Positions 7,801 through 16,484 of a stretch of 64,000 nt of DNA are shown here, piece after piece. Each line of letters starts with the position of its first letter. The stretch's first letter is position 1. This DNA is from an uncultured Collinsella sp. GTDB taxonomy: Bacteria; Actinomycetota; Coriobacteriia; Coriobacteriales; Coriobacteriaceae. The stretch is taken from NCBI GenBank assembly GCA_905209765.1, contig CAJLUE010000002.1, positions 1 to 64,000 of the forward strand, written 5' to 3'. The position numbers and the translations under genes are program-made. Under the pieces are notes generated by a model, which did not search any database, was not told the origin of the DNA, and worked only from the letters and a program-made list of their open reading frames with translations.

Positions 7801-10542
7801 TCACTCGTCGAACAGGAGGCTCGAGGAGCCGAGACGCTCCTCTCGCGCCGGGGCGGCGCTCACGCTGATGTAGTCGAAGACGTAGGCGATCTCGCTTACA
7901 GGAACCTCCACGCGATAGCGCGTCGAGATGTTCGAGAAACTCTGCCTGAAGGACTCGATGAAGTCGGTGTGCTCTTCCTCGAAGCGATCCTGGCCGACGT
8001 AGGTCTCGATGGGGTTGCGGGTGACGAGGCGCTCGACGAGGCAACAGAGGTGAACGTACAGCCCGATGATGGCGTTGCTGCTGATCTTCTCGACCGTTCT
8101 GCGCTGAAGCTCGTGCACGGCGCTCTCGATCTCGTGGAACAGCCGCTCCGGGTCGAGGATGGTGATGGAGCGGATAACGTTCTGCAGCGTCATATTCGAA
8201 AGCAGCTTCTCGTGGAAAGAAGCGAGCTCGGAGACGTCGAGCCACCTGCCGAACACGGCATCGACCTTCGAGGCGGACGCCGTCGACATAATGTCTTCGA
8301 GGGCGACGAAGGGAACGGAGGCAATCCTGGGGTCTCCCGTGCCGATGACGGCGCAGACGCGGTGCTCGGAGAAAACGGCGTCGTTCGACCCGTTCGCGGC
8401 AAGCTGCTTGAAGGGCCTCGTGAGCAGGCGCGCGCCTATGGTGCGCGGGAGGCTCTGCGAGACGAGCTGACGTATCCTCTCGGCCGCGTCGACCCCGGAC
8501 TCGGAGCAGAAGACGATGGCGTCCTCGCGGTTGACGCGCTCGATTACCTTGCAGTGCGTCACGCACACGGCGGTCGCATCGCCAAGAACCTCGGCGATGG
8601 ACTTGCCGCCGAGCAGCCCGGACCCGATCTCGAGCGCGAGCCCGGTGGAGACGTTGTTCACCACCCCGATGGTGGAGTCGGTAACGTTCTCGAGGGCCTT
8701 ATAGGCCTCCTCCAAAGAGCCCATGTCAACAAGAAACACGACCCCGGTGCAGTAGGAATGGCGGTCGACGAGGCGCTGGAGCGGACCGACGATGTCCTTC
8801 AGCTGCTGGTCGTAGGGCATGTCGACCGCCTCGTACACATGCACGCCGAGCATACGGTTCGCCGCGTCGGCGATGCTCGTCGCCGTCGAGTAGCCGTGTG
8901 ACAAGATGACGCAGAGCGTCCGAAGGGCCTTCGCGTCGCGAGACTCCGATGCGACGCACAGCGTCAGAAGCGTCTTCGTGAAGTGATCGAGCGAGATTCC
9001 GAGCGTCCCTTCCATGTCTGCGGCGACCTGATCGGAGACGCTCGAGGCAAACGGCAATTCGGAGGTCACGGCACCGAGGAGATGGGAAATTTGCTCCGCA
9101 CAGGCAGACTTTCGCTTAGCCAGGCCGATGCCCGGCCACAACTGCAGGCAAATCTCCTGGGCCAGTAGAAAAGTGACCTTCCTCGAAAGCTCGATGCCAT
9201 AAGAAGAGCCTGCGTCGGCAAGGACCGCGCCCACGACGCGCTCGAAGGCGCGCGACCTCGATGAGGCGACGCCGTGGCCGAAGATCAAGTGATCCTCAAC
9301 GCCGCGCACAGCGGAGACAGCTTGCGAGACAAGCTCGGAGACAGAGAGCTCCCCGGCGCAGAATCGCTCATCGAGAGAGCACAGGGCATCGAGCGCCTGC
9401 TCGACCGGCCCTGTGCTCTCGGCGGCATCCAGGGACGCGTCGATCAGAACGCCATCGTCGGGCTGTTGATCGATCTGCGCGGAGGAGAGGAGCCCGCTGG
9501 GAAGAAGATACGGGCGAACGACGACGTAGTCGCCCTCGCGATTGAGGAACGCTTTGGCGCAGCAATTCGTCACGCAGGCGCGCAAGCCGGCGATGTTATC
9601 GGAAAAGTCCGCGTTCACGAGGCAACGGTATGCGCCGCGGCTGATCTTCACATCAGAACCGATTCGGCACCCCTCGCTGCGCAGGAAGCTCAAGATGAGA
9701 TCCTCGCGCTCCTCGGGGGTCCGCTCCTTGAGTGAGGGGACGCGGGCACAGATGGGCATTTTGCTGTAGGCCGAGGAAACCTTCGGGTCATCGGCGGAAA
9801 GCGTCGTCGAAAGAACAAGGCGAGCGCGCGGCGCATCCTGGGAGGCATCGAGCCCGAAGGCCGTCGCAAGGCAGTGCTCCATCGCAGAGGGAGAGAGTGC
9901 CTCGATGCCGTTGACAAAGACCACACCCCCGCGCGATTTCGCGATCGACTCGTCAAGAAGCCCGTTGAACGAGGCGGCGTCCGGGACCCCGGCGCAGTCG
10001 ATGCGCACATAGGAGGAGTCGCGGGACAGCAAGCCCTGGTTCTTGCCGTACTCGTACACAAGGCGAGAAAGGAAAGACTTACCGACACCCACGCCGCCGC
10101 TCAAGAGGATGGGCAGGCCAAACGGAGGGTACTGAACCGCAGCCTTGCACTGCTCGACAACGGAGCTGAGGCTCAGGTCGAAGCCCACGGCACGCGCAAA
10201 GTCGCGGTGATCGGCGATTCCCGTCGCCTGGATGAGGTCGGCGAGCGAGGCGTACTCGCTTGCAGAGAGCTTTACCTGAAAACGCTTCTGGAACGCGCGG
10301 CGATGAAAATAACGGACAGGCCTGCCCGCCACCTTAACCACAAAGCCGGCGCGAACAAGGTCGTTGAGGTACTGGCTCGCCAGGCTCCTGGAGATGATGA
10401 GCGTCTCGGCGATGTCGGAGGTGGACAGACGGACAAGGTCGTCGAGCGAGACGGCAGAGGTGAGGGCCTCGAGATGCTCGAGAATCCTGTCCCTCATGTC
10501 GACGGGCTTCTTTGCCAAGCTGTCCTGCGCGGTCTTGTCCAT
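7801..10542 (-). CDS. LevR-like PTS-regulated transcriptional regulator with degenerate AAA+ domain
   Basis: A 913-residue protein starts at ATG 10542 behind GGAGG. Its order is: winged helix near 20-80 (IAETLIISRSLASQYLNDL, VAGRPVRYFH), AAA+ domain with Walker A SGGVGVGKS (148-156), PRD-like region, EIIA(Man)-like domain (CVILSHGYSTATSIADAANRM), EIIB-like AIVFCSESGVDAAERIRQL, and a C-terminal PRD with YVHLCCLVERL. It would sense PTS flux through phosphorylation of histidines and control the adjacent operon. Oddities: the Walker B position reads VVFVNGIE (normally FLDE), and no GAFTGA loop is present, so ATP hydrolysis and contact with sigma-54 are both doubtful. Confidence 0.85.
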   Translation of the reverse strand: MDKTAQDSLAKKPVDMRDRILEHLEALTSAVSLDDLVRLSTSDIAETLIISRSLASQYLNDLVRAGFVVKVAGRPVRYFHRRAFQKRFQVKLSASEYASLADLIQATGIADHRDFARAVGFDLSLSSVVEQCKAAVQYPPFGLPILLSGGVGVGKSFLSRLVYEYGKNQGLLSRDSSYVRIDCAGVPDAASFNGLLDESIAKSRGGVVFVNGIEALSPSAMEHCLATAFGLDASQDAPRARLVLSTTLSADDPKVSSAYSKMPICARVPSLKERTPEEREDLILSFLRSEGCRIGSDVKISRGAYRCLVNADFSDNIAGLRACVTNCCAKAFLNREGDYVVVRPYLLPSGLLSSAQIDQQPDDGVLIDASLDAAESTGPVEQALDALCSLDERFCAGELSVSELVSQAVSAVRGVEDHLIFGHGVASSRSRAFERVVGAVLADAGSSYGIELSRKVTFLLAQEICLQLWPGIGLAKRKSACAEQISHLLGAVTSELPFASSVSDQVAADMEGTLGISLDHFTKTLLTLCVASESRDAKALRTLCVILSHGYSTATSIADAANRMLGVHVYEAVDMPYDQQLKDIVGPLQRLVDRHSYCTGVVFLVDMGSLEEAYKALENVTDSTIGVVNNVSTGLALEIGSGLLGGKSIAEVLGDATAVCVTHCKVIERVNREDAIVFCSESGVDAAERIRQLVSQSLPRTIGARLLTRPFKQLAANGSNDAVFSEHRVCAVIGTGDPRIASVPFVALEDIMSTASASKVDAVFGRWLDVSELASFHEKLLSNMTLQNVIRSITILDPERLFHEIESAVHELQRRTVEKISSNAIIGLYVHLCCLVERLVTRNPIETYVGQDRFEEEHTDFIESFRQSFSNISTRYRVEVPVSEIAYVFDYISVSAAPAREERLGSSSLLFDE

Positions 10543-10716
10543 GACTTCTTACCTCCTCGTACAAGGAGTATAAGGGGAACACAGAGAACGGAAAGGGGCG
10601 CGTGGGGGAATCAACAGCCCCGAGGAAAAGTCCACCACTTGAGGGGCAGAAAACAACGGCCATTGAACATTCAGGGCCGACGCTCAACACTTCGGCTCGA
10701 CACTTCGCTTTGGAAA

Positions 10717-10770
10717 GGGCCCTGCGCGCCGGGGTCCCAACATAAAGAAGGGCCCCGGCGCGCAGGGCCT
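10717..10770. terminator. strong GC-rich hairpin terminator
   Basis: GGCCCTGCGCGCCGGGG pairs perfectly with its complement ending at 10769, around a loop rich in A. It abuts the stop codon of the nucleosidase remnant and would end leftward transcription before the regulator gene. Confidence 0.7.
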
Positions 10771-11010
10771 AAAGCTTAACCATGCGCGCGGCGATGCGGG
10801 CGCAGTCGCAGGCGGCCTTCTTCTCGAAGGTGTTGTAGTCGACGACCTGGCCCTCGGCGCAAGGCTTGTCGCTGATGGCGCGCACGACGACGAGGGGCAC
10901 GCCGTTGAGATAGGCGGCCTGCGCGATGGTGCAGCCCTCCATCTCGCAGCACAGGTCACCGAAGGTCGCGAGGATGCGCTCCTTCTGTTCCGCGGGCGAG
11001 ACGACTCGGT
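10769..11010 (-). pseudogene. MTA/SAH nucleosidase, C-terminal remnant
   Basis: The minus strand translates to a nucleosidase C-terminus: VSPAEQKERILATFGDLCCEMEG, then AAYLNGVPLVVVRAISD, then a helical end and TAG at 10771-10769. The EMEG (ribose-binding Glu) and AISD (catalytic Asp) motifs of 5'-methylthioadenosine/S-adenosylhomocysteine nucleosidase are both present. The N-terminal two thirds are missing: at about 11010 the sequence switches abruptly to the 3' part of a DUF3800 gene on the other strand. The gene is therefore broken by a deletion or insertion junction. Confidence 0.8.
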
Positions 11011-11224
11011 GGGCAAGGTCCTCTCAAAAGGGGTCGTCCGACGCCGCAAGACCTCGATGACCGACTACCGCCTTGAGCAGGTGGCGGATTACCTCTGCAC
11101 TATCGAACTTGCCTTGGTCAAGTACGAGGCCAAGGAGAACGGTGAGACGTACAACAAGTTCTTCGGAGGTATAGGCTCTTTCAAGAGGAACTGGCTCAAG
11201 CAAGCCCGCAGCAAGCGGATATAG
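11009..11224 (+). pseudogene. 3' fragment of a DUF3800 gene
   Basis: About 215 bases encode the last 71 residues of a DUF3800 protein (starting GKVLSKGVVRRRKTSMTD). They are nearly identical to the end of the complete gene at 17575-18249; sequence similarity continues for about 130 bases past the stop. The 5' part and the RNA promoter found before the complete copies are absent. The junction with the nucleosidase remnant lies at about 11005-11012. Confidence 0.85.
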
Positions 11225-11450
11225 GAGGTTCCGCGGCTCTGCAGGGAGCCGCCACCCCCTCCTTCGGCGGGAAGGCGGGGCGCCGACGCGGAACTCCCGA
11301 CGACGTGCTTCGAGCAGCGAAAGCTGAAGCGCAAGCAGAAGCAGCGCGGGCAATGATCGGTGCCGACATGGGCCCAGACGTGAGCAGCGCTACGTCCCCT
11401 GTTCACGGGGCACGAAACCATAAAGGTTGTCCAGCGGTTGCCAAACGAAA

Positions 11451-11482
11451 AGCCCCCGACCTGTTTGTGCAGGTCAGGGGCT
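11451..11482 (-). terminator. leftward terminator beside guaA-like end
   Basis: AGCCCCCGACCTG pairs with CAGGTCAGGGGCT around a 6-base loop, with an AAAA run on the left (a U-run on the minus strand). Placement 20 bases before the guaA-end-like sequence mirrors the arrangement at guaA itself. Confidence 0.7.
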
Positions 11483-11501
11483 CGGAAACGCTAGATATCA
11501 A

Positions 11502-11519
11502 CTACTCCCACTCGATGGT
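11502..11519 (-). other. guaA 3'-end duplicate (putative attachment site)
   Basis: CTACTCCCACTCGATGGT matches guaA positions 50762-50779 at 17 of 18 bases. On the minus strand it encodes a TIEWE-stop end like GMP synthase. No guaA body lies to its right, so it is a duplicated 3' tip, as expected where an integrative element has entered guaA. Confidence 0.6.
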
Positions 11520-11946
11520 TATAGTTTTGCCGCCCCGTCATTCCAGTTGCGCCTGGTTTTCGGTGCCGCCTCGAGCCGAGTGCCGTCAGGTGACGCCATG
11601 TCGCGTTTCGTCGGCTTCGGGGACAAAAGCTGGGACAACTCTAAAAACTTTTTTCAAACTCAGGGCTTTGAGTTTTTGTTTTTGTCCCAAAGGGCACAGC
11701 GAGCCGCCTTTGGAGGCTCGATATCGCCGAAAACGCCCGTTCTGAAACTCAACCGCCCTTTTGCCCGCAAGCCGCCAGCTGCAATCGCAAGTGAATCAAC
11801 GCGGGCGGCTTTCATGCTGGTTGAAAAACCGCAGGTCGCAGCTCTTCGTCGTCCGCGGGTAAAGTGAGTAGTCTCAGGTGGCTTGCCCATGAGTAGACGA
11901 GCGGGCTTTGAGATTCCGCCGACGTCCGGAAACGCTTCGAGCTCCC

Positions 11947-11975
11947 TTGAATTTCCGGACAGTACATGATATAAG
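11947..11975 (+). promoter_or_regulatory. sigma-70-type promoter of the DUF3800-associated RNA 1
   Basis: TTGAAT (11947-11952) and TATAAG (11970-11975) are separated by exactly 17 bases. The same layout (TTGTAC-17-TATAAG) precedes the second RNA at 17463. Expected start of transcription is about 11981. Confidence 0.7.
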
Positions 11976-11980
11976 GTAAT

Positions 11981-12035
11981 TGGTTTTCCGTTAGGAAGGC
12001 TTCCAAGTGCCGGGGACGTTTTCCCCGGCTTTTTT
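11981..12035 (+). ncRNA. small structured RNA upstream of DUF3800 gene (copy 1)
   Basis: Predicted RNA of about 55 nt. Hairpin 1 has an outer stem TTGG/CCAA, a 3-nt bulge on the 3' side (CTT), a 6-bp inner stem TTTTCC/GGAAGG and a GTTA loop. After a GT linker, hairpin 2 (GCCGGGG/CCCCGGC) runs into TTTTTT and ends the transcript 16 bases before the DUF3800 start. Copy 2 has different inner-stem bases that still pair, which supports a conserved structure. Conserved RNA motifs next to DUF3800 genes have been described from comparative genomics; whether this is one of those classes needs a covariance search. Confidence 0.7.
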
Positions 12036-12051
12036 CTTATCCAGGAGAACA

Positions 12052-12723
12052 ATGCGAGAACTCAGCATCTTCGTCGACGAGTCGGGAAGCGACGGCCTCT
12101 CCGACCGCCACTACCTGCTCACCGTCGTCATGCACGACCAATCCGAAAACATCGCGAATTCGATCGCGGCATATGAGGGCGCCCTTCGCGCCAAGGGGCT
12201 CCCGGACATACCCTTCCATGCGTCGCCGCTCATGAACGGCAAGGACCAGTACTCGGGGCTCGACCTGAGGACGCGCAAGATGATGCTCGGCTCGTTCCGC
12301 GTCTTCTTCCGCCACATGCCCGTAAAGTACCACACCTTCGCATACGCGACCAAGCAGTTCGCCTCGCTCGGCAAGCTCGCGGGGGCGATGCGAAGGGATA
12401 TCGTGAACTTCCTGTTCGACAACCTTGCGGAGCTGCAATCCTACGATATGGTCAAGGTCTACTACGACAACGGCCAGCGCTCCATCGCCGAGTCGCTCCA
12501 TCGCGCGGTCGAGTACGCGCTGTCGAAGGACGCCGTCGTCTACCGATCGGCGCAGCCCTCCGAGTACCGGCTTTCGCAGGCGGCGGACTACATCTGCACC
12601 ATGGAACTCACGGCAATCAAATACGCGGAGCACACCGCCACCGCGACGGACGAGAAGTTCTTCGGCAAGTGGTCCGATTTCAAGAAGGGCATACTGAAGG
12701 AGACGCGCAAGAAGCTCGTCTAG
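12052..12723 (+). CDS. DUF3800 domain protein (copy 1)
   Basis: A 223-residue protein from ATG 12052 (ribosome site CAGGAG). An in-frame start at 12007 lies inside the RNA terminator and is rejected. The N-terminus has the family signature RELSIFVDESG with its acidic residues. A second acidic cluster is DMVKVYYDNGQ, and the C-terminal helical part has AADYICTMELTAIKYAEH. DUF3800 proteins have an RNase-H-like acidic layout and are common in defence islands and mobile elements; biochemical function is not established. Paired with the RNA immediately upstream. About half of the residues match copy 2 by eye. Confidence 0.85.
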   Translation: MRELSIFVDESGSDGLSDRHYLLTVVMHDQSENIANSIAAYEGALRAKGLPDIPFHASPLMNGKDQYSGLDLRTRKMMLGSFRVFFRHMPVKYHTFAYATKQFASLGKLAGAMRRDIVNFLFDNLAELQSYDMVKVYYDNGQRSIAESLHRAVEYALSKDAVVYRSAQPSEYRLSQAADYICTMELTAIKYAEHTATATDEKFFGKWSDFKKGILKETRKKLV

Positions 12724-12906
12724 GGAGGCAATCAGCCCTTGGCGGAGCGTTTACCGACAATGGAGTCTGTTACGCGGGGGGGTTGATAAGACGCCACTTA
12801 GCTGCATAATAGGTTCCAGTTAGAAACCCTCGGGTTTGCGGGGCGGGATCGTGAAAGCGGTTCTGCCCTATTATTTTGAAAGACTGCTCGTCCAATGGCT
12901 TCTGCA

Positions 12907-13497
12907 TCAGATAAACCACTTGGAGCAGAAGCCGATTTGGAAGACCGAATGGACCAGCATCGAGATTCCTAAACAGGCCATCATCACGCAAAACCCGATT
13001 CCGGCCCATTTCATGAAAGGGTCTTTACCTAGTCTGTCGGAATCCCGTTCCGATCGGTCGGGTGAATAGGTGTCGGCGTACACGTCGACCCTGGCAGACT
13101 CTTTCGAAAGCAGCTCGAGAGCCTCGTCAAGGTCGCCGGCGAGCCTGCCCCCGTCGATTCCGACCTTGAAAAGGTGCGTCTCGTCATGCTGTCTGAGCGC
13201 CGATTCATCCTGCAGCAGGTAGAACCTCTCGCCGTTCACCCCGTTCGCCAGAGCGGTCCTCTCGCTCGAGAACGATCGGATCTCCCTCTTGAGCCTCGAG
13301 AAAGCCCCCTTGCTTTCTATTCCGAACTTCCGTGCGAGCAGTTCAAGCTGCCAGAGCAGGTCGTACAGCCCCACCGCGGGCAGGAGTCCGGCCCCGTACG
13401 CCTTCTCAAGCATCAATCGCTCGAAGCGGTTGTATGCGGGGATCGCCTCCCCGTACGTCAACCTGGTGCCAACTTCAGGAAAATCGCTGCGTTCCAT
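12907..13497 (-). CDS. hypothetical protein with C-terminal membrane anchor
   Basis: Start ATG 13497 with AGGAG five bases upstream, giving 196 residues. Residues 1-155 are soluble and charged (includes EAIPAYNRFERLMLEKAYGAGLLPAVGLYDLLWQLELLARKFG and a run of SFSSERTALANGVNGERFYLLQDESALR). Near the end, a hydrophobic span (WAGIGFCVMMACLGISMLVHSVF) predicts a tail anchor. It follows the small membrane protein at 13597-13821 by 100 bases on the same strand and diverges from the WYL regulator. I do not recognise the family. Location in a defence-gene cluster suggests, but does not show, an antiviral role. Confidence 0.65.
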   Translation of the reverse strand: MERSDFPEVGTRLTYGEAIPAYNRFERLMLEKAYGAGLLPAVGLYDLLWQLELLARKFGIESKGAFSRLKREIRSFSSERTALANGVNGERFYLLQDESALRQHDETHLFKVGIDGGRLAGDLDEALELLSKESARVDVYADTYSPDRSERDSDRLGKDPFMKWAGIGFCVMMACLGISMLVHSVFQIGFCSKWFI

Positions 13498-13596
13498 ATG
13501 GTCTCCTATCATTCAAATCGAGCGTTGATTCTTTGGCGCGCGTCGCCGGCGCTGCACCCCATAACAACGGTTGTTGTTTTCGCGTGGGTGCATCGC

Positions 13597-13821
13597 CTAG
13601 CACGCAGGGCGCAGGTCTAGCCTGAAATCCCCCTTGGCGATGGCGAGGCTGTAGTTCGACACGGCTAAAATCGCGACGCCCATCAAAACCAGGCCGCAAG
13701 CGGCAATCAGCTGTTCCGGCGAAAAGCCGAGGGCCTTCTTTCCGTCCTCGCACGCCATCTCCGCTACGGCTTCGATTGGCGAAATCGTCGGGATGCCTAC
13801 CGCCTGTCTAGCATTGTTCAT
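13597..13821 (-). CDS. small single-span membrane protein
   Basis: A 74-residue product starts at ATG 13821 with a strong GGAGG ribosome site. One hydrophobic helix (LIAACGLVLMGVAILAVSNY, residues 38-57) separates an N-terminal polar part from a short charged end. No family recognised. It is the first gene of a two-gene leftward unit with the tail-anchored protein at 12907-13497. Its promoter region is shared with the divergent WYL-domain gene. Confidence 0.65.
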   Translation of the reverse strand: MNNARQAVGIPTISPIEAVAEMACEDGKKALGFSPEQLIAACGLVLMGVAILAVSNYSLAIAKGDFRLDLRPAC

Positions 13822-13951
13822 GGTTGCCTCCTTCGCTCTTTTCCATTGCTTCGGCCCTTATTTTCAACCGCCATCGGACTTTCGTCTCCTCTGACAGGCT
13901 TGGATTACCTACAATTTCATGGGTAATAATGCTGTTTATGGAGGGCCTGCC

Positions 13952-15097
13952 ATGTCTAGGACATTCACCGAGGAGGAGATCTCCGAGTTAAAGGAATCCG
14001 GGTTCGCTGCGAGCGGCACATCGAGAAGCAGGATCCTGTCCGTCCTCGACCTTCTCGTCCGATCCACTGACGAGAGAACGGGCATATCTGCATCGGAAAT
14101 CGCGCGCGTCATAGGTATCTGCTCCGAAAAGCCGACGTCGGAGAACGCCATCCTCAAGGACCTGCACCAGATAAGCGAAAGCATGCCAATGGGGATCCGC
14201 GTAGCGATACCAGGCCACGGCGAGAACGTCGGGTTCAGGGCCGTGAACAAGCCCTTGTCGTCCGAGGAGGCGATTCTCATCTCGGACGTGCTGGGGACGA
14301 GCTCCTTCATCGGCGAGGGGCAGAAAGACGAAATCTCCTCGAAGGTGCTTGCATTCTCTTCCGACTACGACGTCGACGAAAGCGTGGAGACCGTGTTCGT
14401 CGACCGCAAGGCCGGCAAGGACACTGACGCGATTTTCAGCGTCCTCCATGCCGCATCTCGAGCGATTCGGACGAACGAAAGGATGGCCTTCAAGAAGCAG
14501 GTTCATCTGATGAACGGATCGACCATAAAAATCGGGCCGTACGAGGAGGACCCGGTGGCGATCGTGTTCAGCTTCGGCAGATACTACCTCGAGATCATGC
14601 ATGTCGACGAAAGCGGTTCCTCAAGCCCCTACTTCCACCGACTAGACGATATCGTAGACCCGGTTGTCACCGGAAAGCCGCTGTCGGACTATGAAAAGGT
14701 CGAGGCGCTGAGGACGCGGGTGGTTGCGGACACGCGCCAGCGGATCGACATGTTCGGCTCGGACACCGCCAGGACGCTGTTCCTCAAAGTCTCCGGCAGT
14801 CATGCCAAGTACGTTTACGAAAGGTTCGGTCACGACCTCAAGTTCTGCCATATCGACGAGAGCGGCGGAGATAACGTCGTCGGCTACGCCTGCGTCAACG
14901 TGATGCTGTCACCCACTTTTTTCAGGTGGCTATTCGGGATGGGCGGCGCGGTGAAGCTGGCGAAGCCGAAGGGAAAACGATGGGTCGGGAGCTTCCCGAA
15001 TGCCGCCTCCGACTTCGAATCCTATATGCGAGATTACGAAGCGGCCGCAGAGGGCTATAAAGCCGCACTGGAAGCTGCTATTTTGCAATTGGCCTGA
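13952..15097 (+). CDS. WYL-domain transcriptional regulator
   Basis: Start ATG 13952 with GGAGGG six bases upstream (an earlier in-frame ATG at 13919 lacks one); 381 residues. It has an N-terminal helix-turn-helix (SRILSVLDLLVRS...GISASEIARVIG...ENAILKDLHQI), then a WYL-type domain. The WYL domain shows AIRTNERMAFKKQVHL, PVAIVFSFGRYYLEIMHVDE and FHRLDDI, followed by a WCX-like C-terminal extension. WYL regulators sense nucleotides or nucleic acid and often control phage-defence genes (as in BrxR and CapW). It diverges from the two membrane-protein genes and precedes the gene at 15189, which it may regulate. Confidence 0.85.
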   Translation: MSRTFTEEEISELKESGFAASGTSRSRILSVLDLLVRSTDERTGISASEIARVIGICSEKPTSENAILKDLHQISESMPMGIRVAIPGHGENVGFRAVNKPLSSEEAILISDVLGTSSFIGEGQKDEISSKVLAFSSDYDVDESVETVFVDRKAGKDTDAIFSVLHAASRAIRTNERMAFKKQVHLMNGSTIKIGPYEEDPVAIVFSFGRYYLEIMHVDESGSSSPYFHRLDDIVDPVVTGKPLSDYEKVEALRTRVVADTRQRIDMFGSDTARTLFLKVSGSHAKYVYERFGHDLKFCHIDESGGDNVVGYACVNVMLSPTFFRWLFGMGGAVKLAKPKGKRWVGSFPNAASDFESYMRDYEAAAEGYKAALEAAILQLA

Positions 15098-15188
15098 AAA
15101 GCCGCCAACGAGAAAACAACCCCAATCGACTCGATTCGGAGAGCAAGGACACCCTTTTAAAGGCTTTGACCTGCGGGACGGAGCAGAG

Positions 15189-16484
15189 ATGAACGACAGT
15201 AGCCAGATTATCTACAACGTAAAAAAGACCGCGACAAGAATAATCCAAGAGTATTTAAAGCTATGGGTCAAAGAAAGGTGCCCGGATAGTGAAAGCTGGG
15301 CAAGGCAGGTTGAGTCCATTTGCGACGAGGCGCGCCGCAGGGGCGACGAGAACCCTCGCTTTAAGCCTAGCTATGACGCGGTAACCGCGCCACCTGACCG
15401 CATTGGTCTCGAGAAAATGGACATGGGCAGCTGGGACCTAACCGCGCTGCGAACGATCGTCCCGCACATTCACCCCTTGGGCATATGGCTCTCTAAAGAG
15501 CAATACGAGCTCTTCGTAAAAATCGTGGATGACAAAAACTACGATTCGCACGAATCGACGAACGAACCCATGGAGTACGTCAAACCGTGGTCATGCGAGG
15601 CCCTGGACCGCATAGAGCTTTTTGCGAAGAGCGCAAATGGCTCGCTGCAGGAAGACCATTACAAGGAGTATTTCGAAGAGTCCATCAAGACGATCCGAGA
15701 AACGCGGGAAAGGAACAGAGAGGAATACGATGCGCGCTATGGGCAAATAGCGGAGCTAAAACGACAAGCGGAAACCGAAGCACATGACATAGCAACATCT
15801 CGCGACCCCCTGAATGCCTACGGTGCCGCATTTCCGAAATGGATCTGCAAACTCCCTAACGACTCTCGCGCGTCCTTCCACCTTTGGCACAGCTTCAATG
15901 AGGCATTAGTGGCCGAAGGATTTACGCTCGCAGCATCGAACCTCGCGGATGCGTATTATTCAGGTGATGAAATCACTCCCATCGACTGCGAAAAGGCAGC
16001 CTACTATTTTGAAAAACGGGGCGTAGATGGCCTCATGTGGTATCAACGAATCCAGTATGCCGGATTACATTTGCGTGGCTTGATTTCGAACGCCTCAGCC
16101 GATAGGGGCAATGCCATTCTTTCCGAAATGGAATCTCCCTCGATGAAACTGTGCCTTGCAAGGGAGTATCTATTCGGCAGATGGATACCGAAGAATTATG
16201 CAAAAGCGGCCGCGCTTTACGAGGCTTCCCCCACAAAAAGAGCGACCCCTGAATCCAATTCAAGCATCATGACGCCACAGGACTATGCAAACCTCGCAAG
16301 TCTTTATTTGGCTGAATTGGCAAATGAACCCTCACCTGGGAAAGGAAGCGAGATAATCGCAGCACTGGAAGATGCCCTTCGTGGCACCGATTCAACACTC
16401 CAGGCCTATCAAAACGAAGACGGCTTTACTTTCTACCGGGTGATAACTGCTGGCGGCAAAAACCATCGAAAGACACAGGGTTGA
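15189..16484 (+). CDS. hypothetical helical-repeat (Sel1-like) protein
   Basis: Start MNDSSQIIYNV at ATG 15189; 431 residues. A longer open frame reaches back into the previous gene, but no ribosome site supports it. The central part is a charged coiled-coil-like helix (IKTIRETRERNREEYDARYGQ and on). The C-terminal half has repeats like AASNLADAYYSGDEITPIDCEKAAYYFEKRG and LAREYLFGRWIPKNYAKAAALYEAS, which resemble Sel1/TPR-like scaffolds. Such repeats mediate protein-protein contacts. It lies 91 bases after the WYL regulator. GC is visibly lower than in the chromosomal genes. Function unknown. Confidence 0.65.
   Translation: MNDSSQIIYNVKKTATRIIQEYLKLWVKERCPDSESWARQVESICDEARRRGDENPRFKPSYDAVTAPPDRIGLEKMDMGSWDLTALRTIVPHIHPLGIWLSKEQYELFVKIVDDKNYDSHESTNEPMEYVKPWSCEALDRIELFAKSANGSLQEDHYKEYFEESIKTIRETRERNREEYDARYGQIAELKRQAETEAHDIATSRDPLNAYGAAFPKWICKLPNDSRASFHLWHSFNEALVAEGFTLAASNLADAYYSGDEITPIDCEKAAYYFEKRGVDGLMWYQRIQYAGLHLRGLISNASADRGNAILSEMESPSMKLCLAREYLFGRWIPKNYAKAAALYEASPTKRATPESNSSIMTPQDYANLASLYLAELANEPSPGKGSEIIAALEDALRGTDSTLQAYQNEDGFTFYRVITAGGKNHRKTQG

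Larger units (their letters stand above)
11225..11946. other. intergenic stretch with attachment-like site, no gene seen
   Basis: Over 700 bases without a supported gene. The first 130 resemble the sequence after the DUF3800 gene at 18250. A leftward terminator and a guaA-end-like sequence follow at 11451-11519. The remainder is A/T-tract-containing noncoding DNA with a hairpin (AACTCAGGGCTTTGAGTT near 11656) and no ribosome sites. Confidence 0.55.

Noticed and set aside
3097..7868. Long rightward open frames opposite the ROK/GH172/PTS operon
   Set aside because: They are antisense to well-supported genes, arise from high GC at third positions, and show no domain motifs.
11305..11867. Several overlapping open frames of about 100-150 codons
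   Set aside because: No ribosome sites, no recognisable protein pattern, and they cross the terminator and the guaA-like end.
12007..12051. Extended N-terminus of the first DUF3800 protein
   Set aside because: The extra 15 codons lie inside the RNA terminator hairpin; the ATG at 12052 has the ribosome site.
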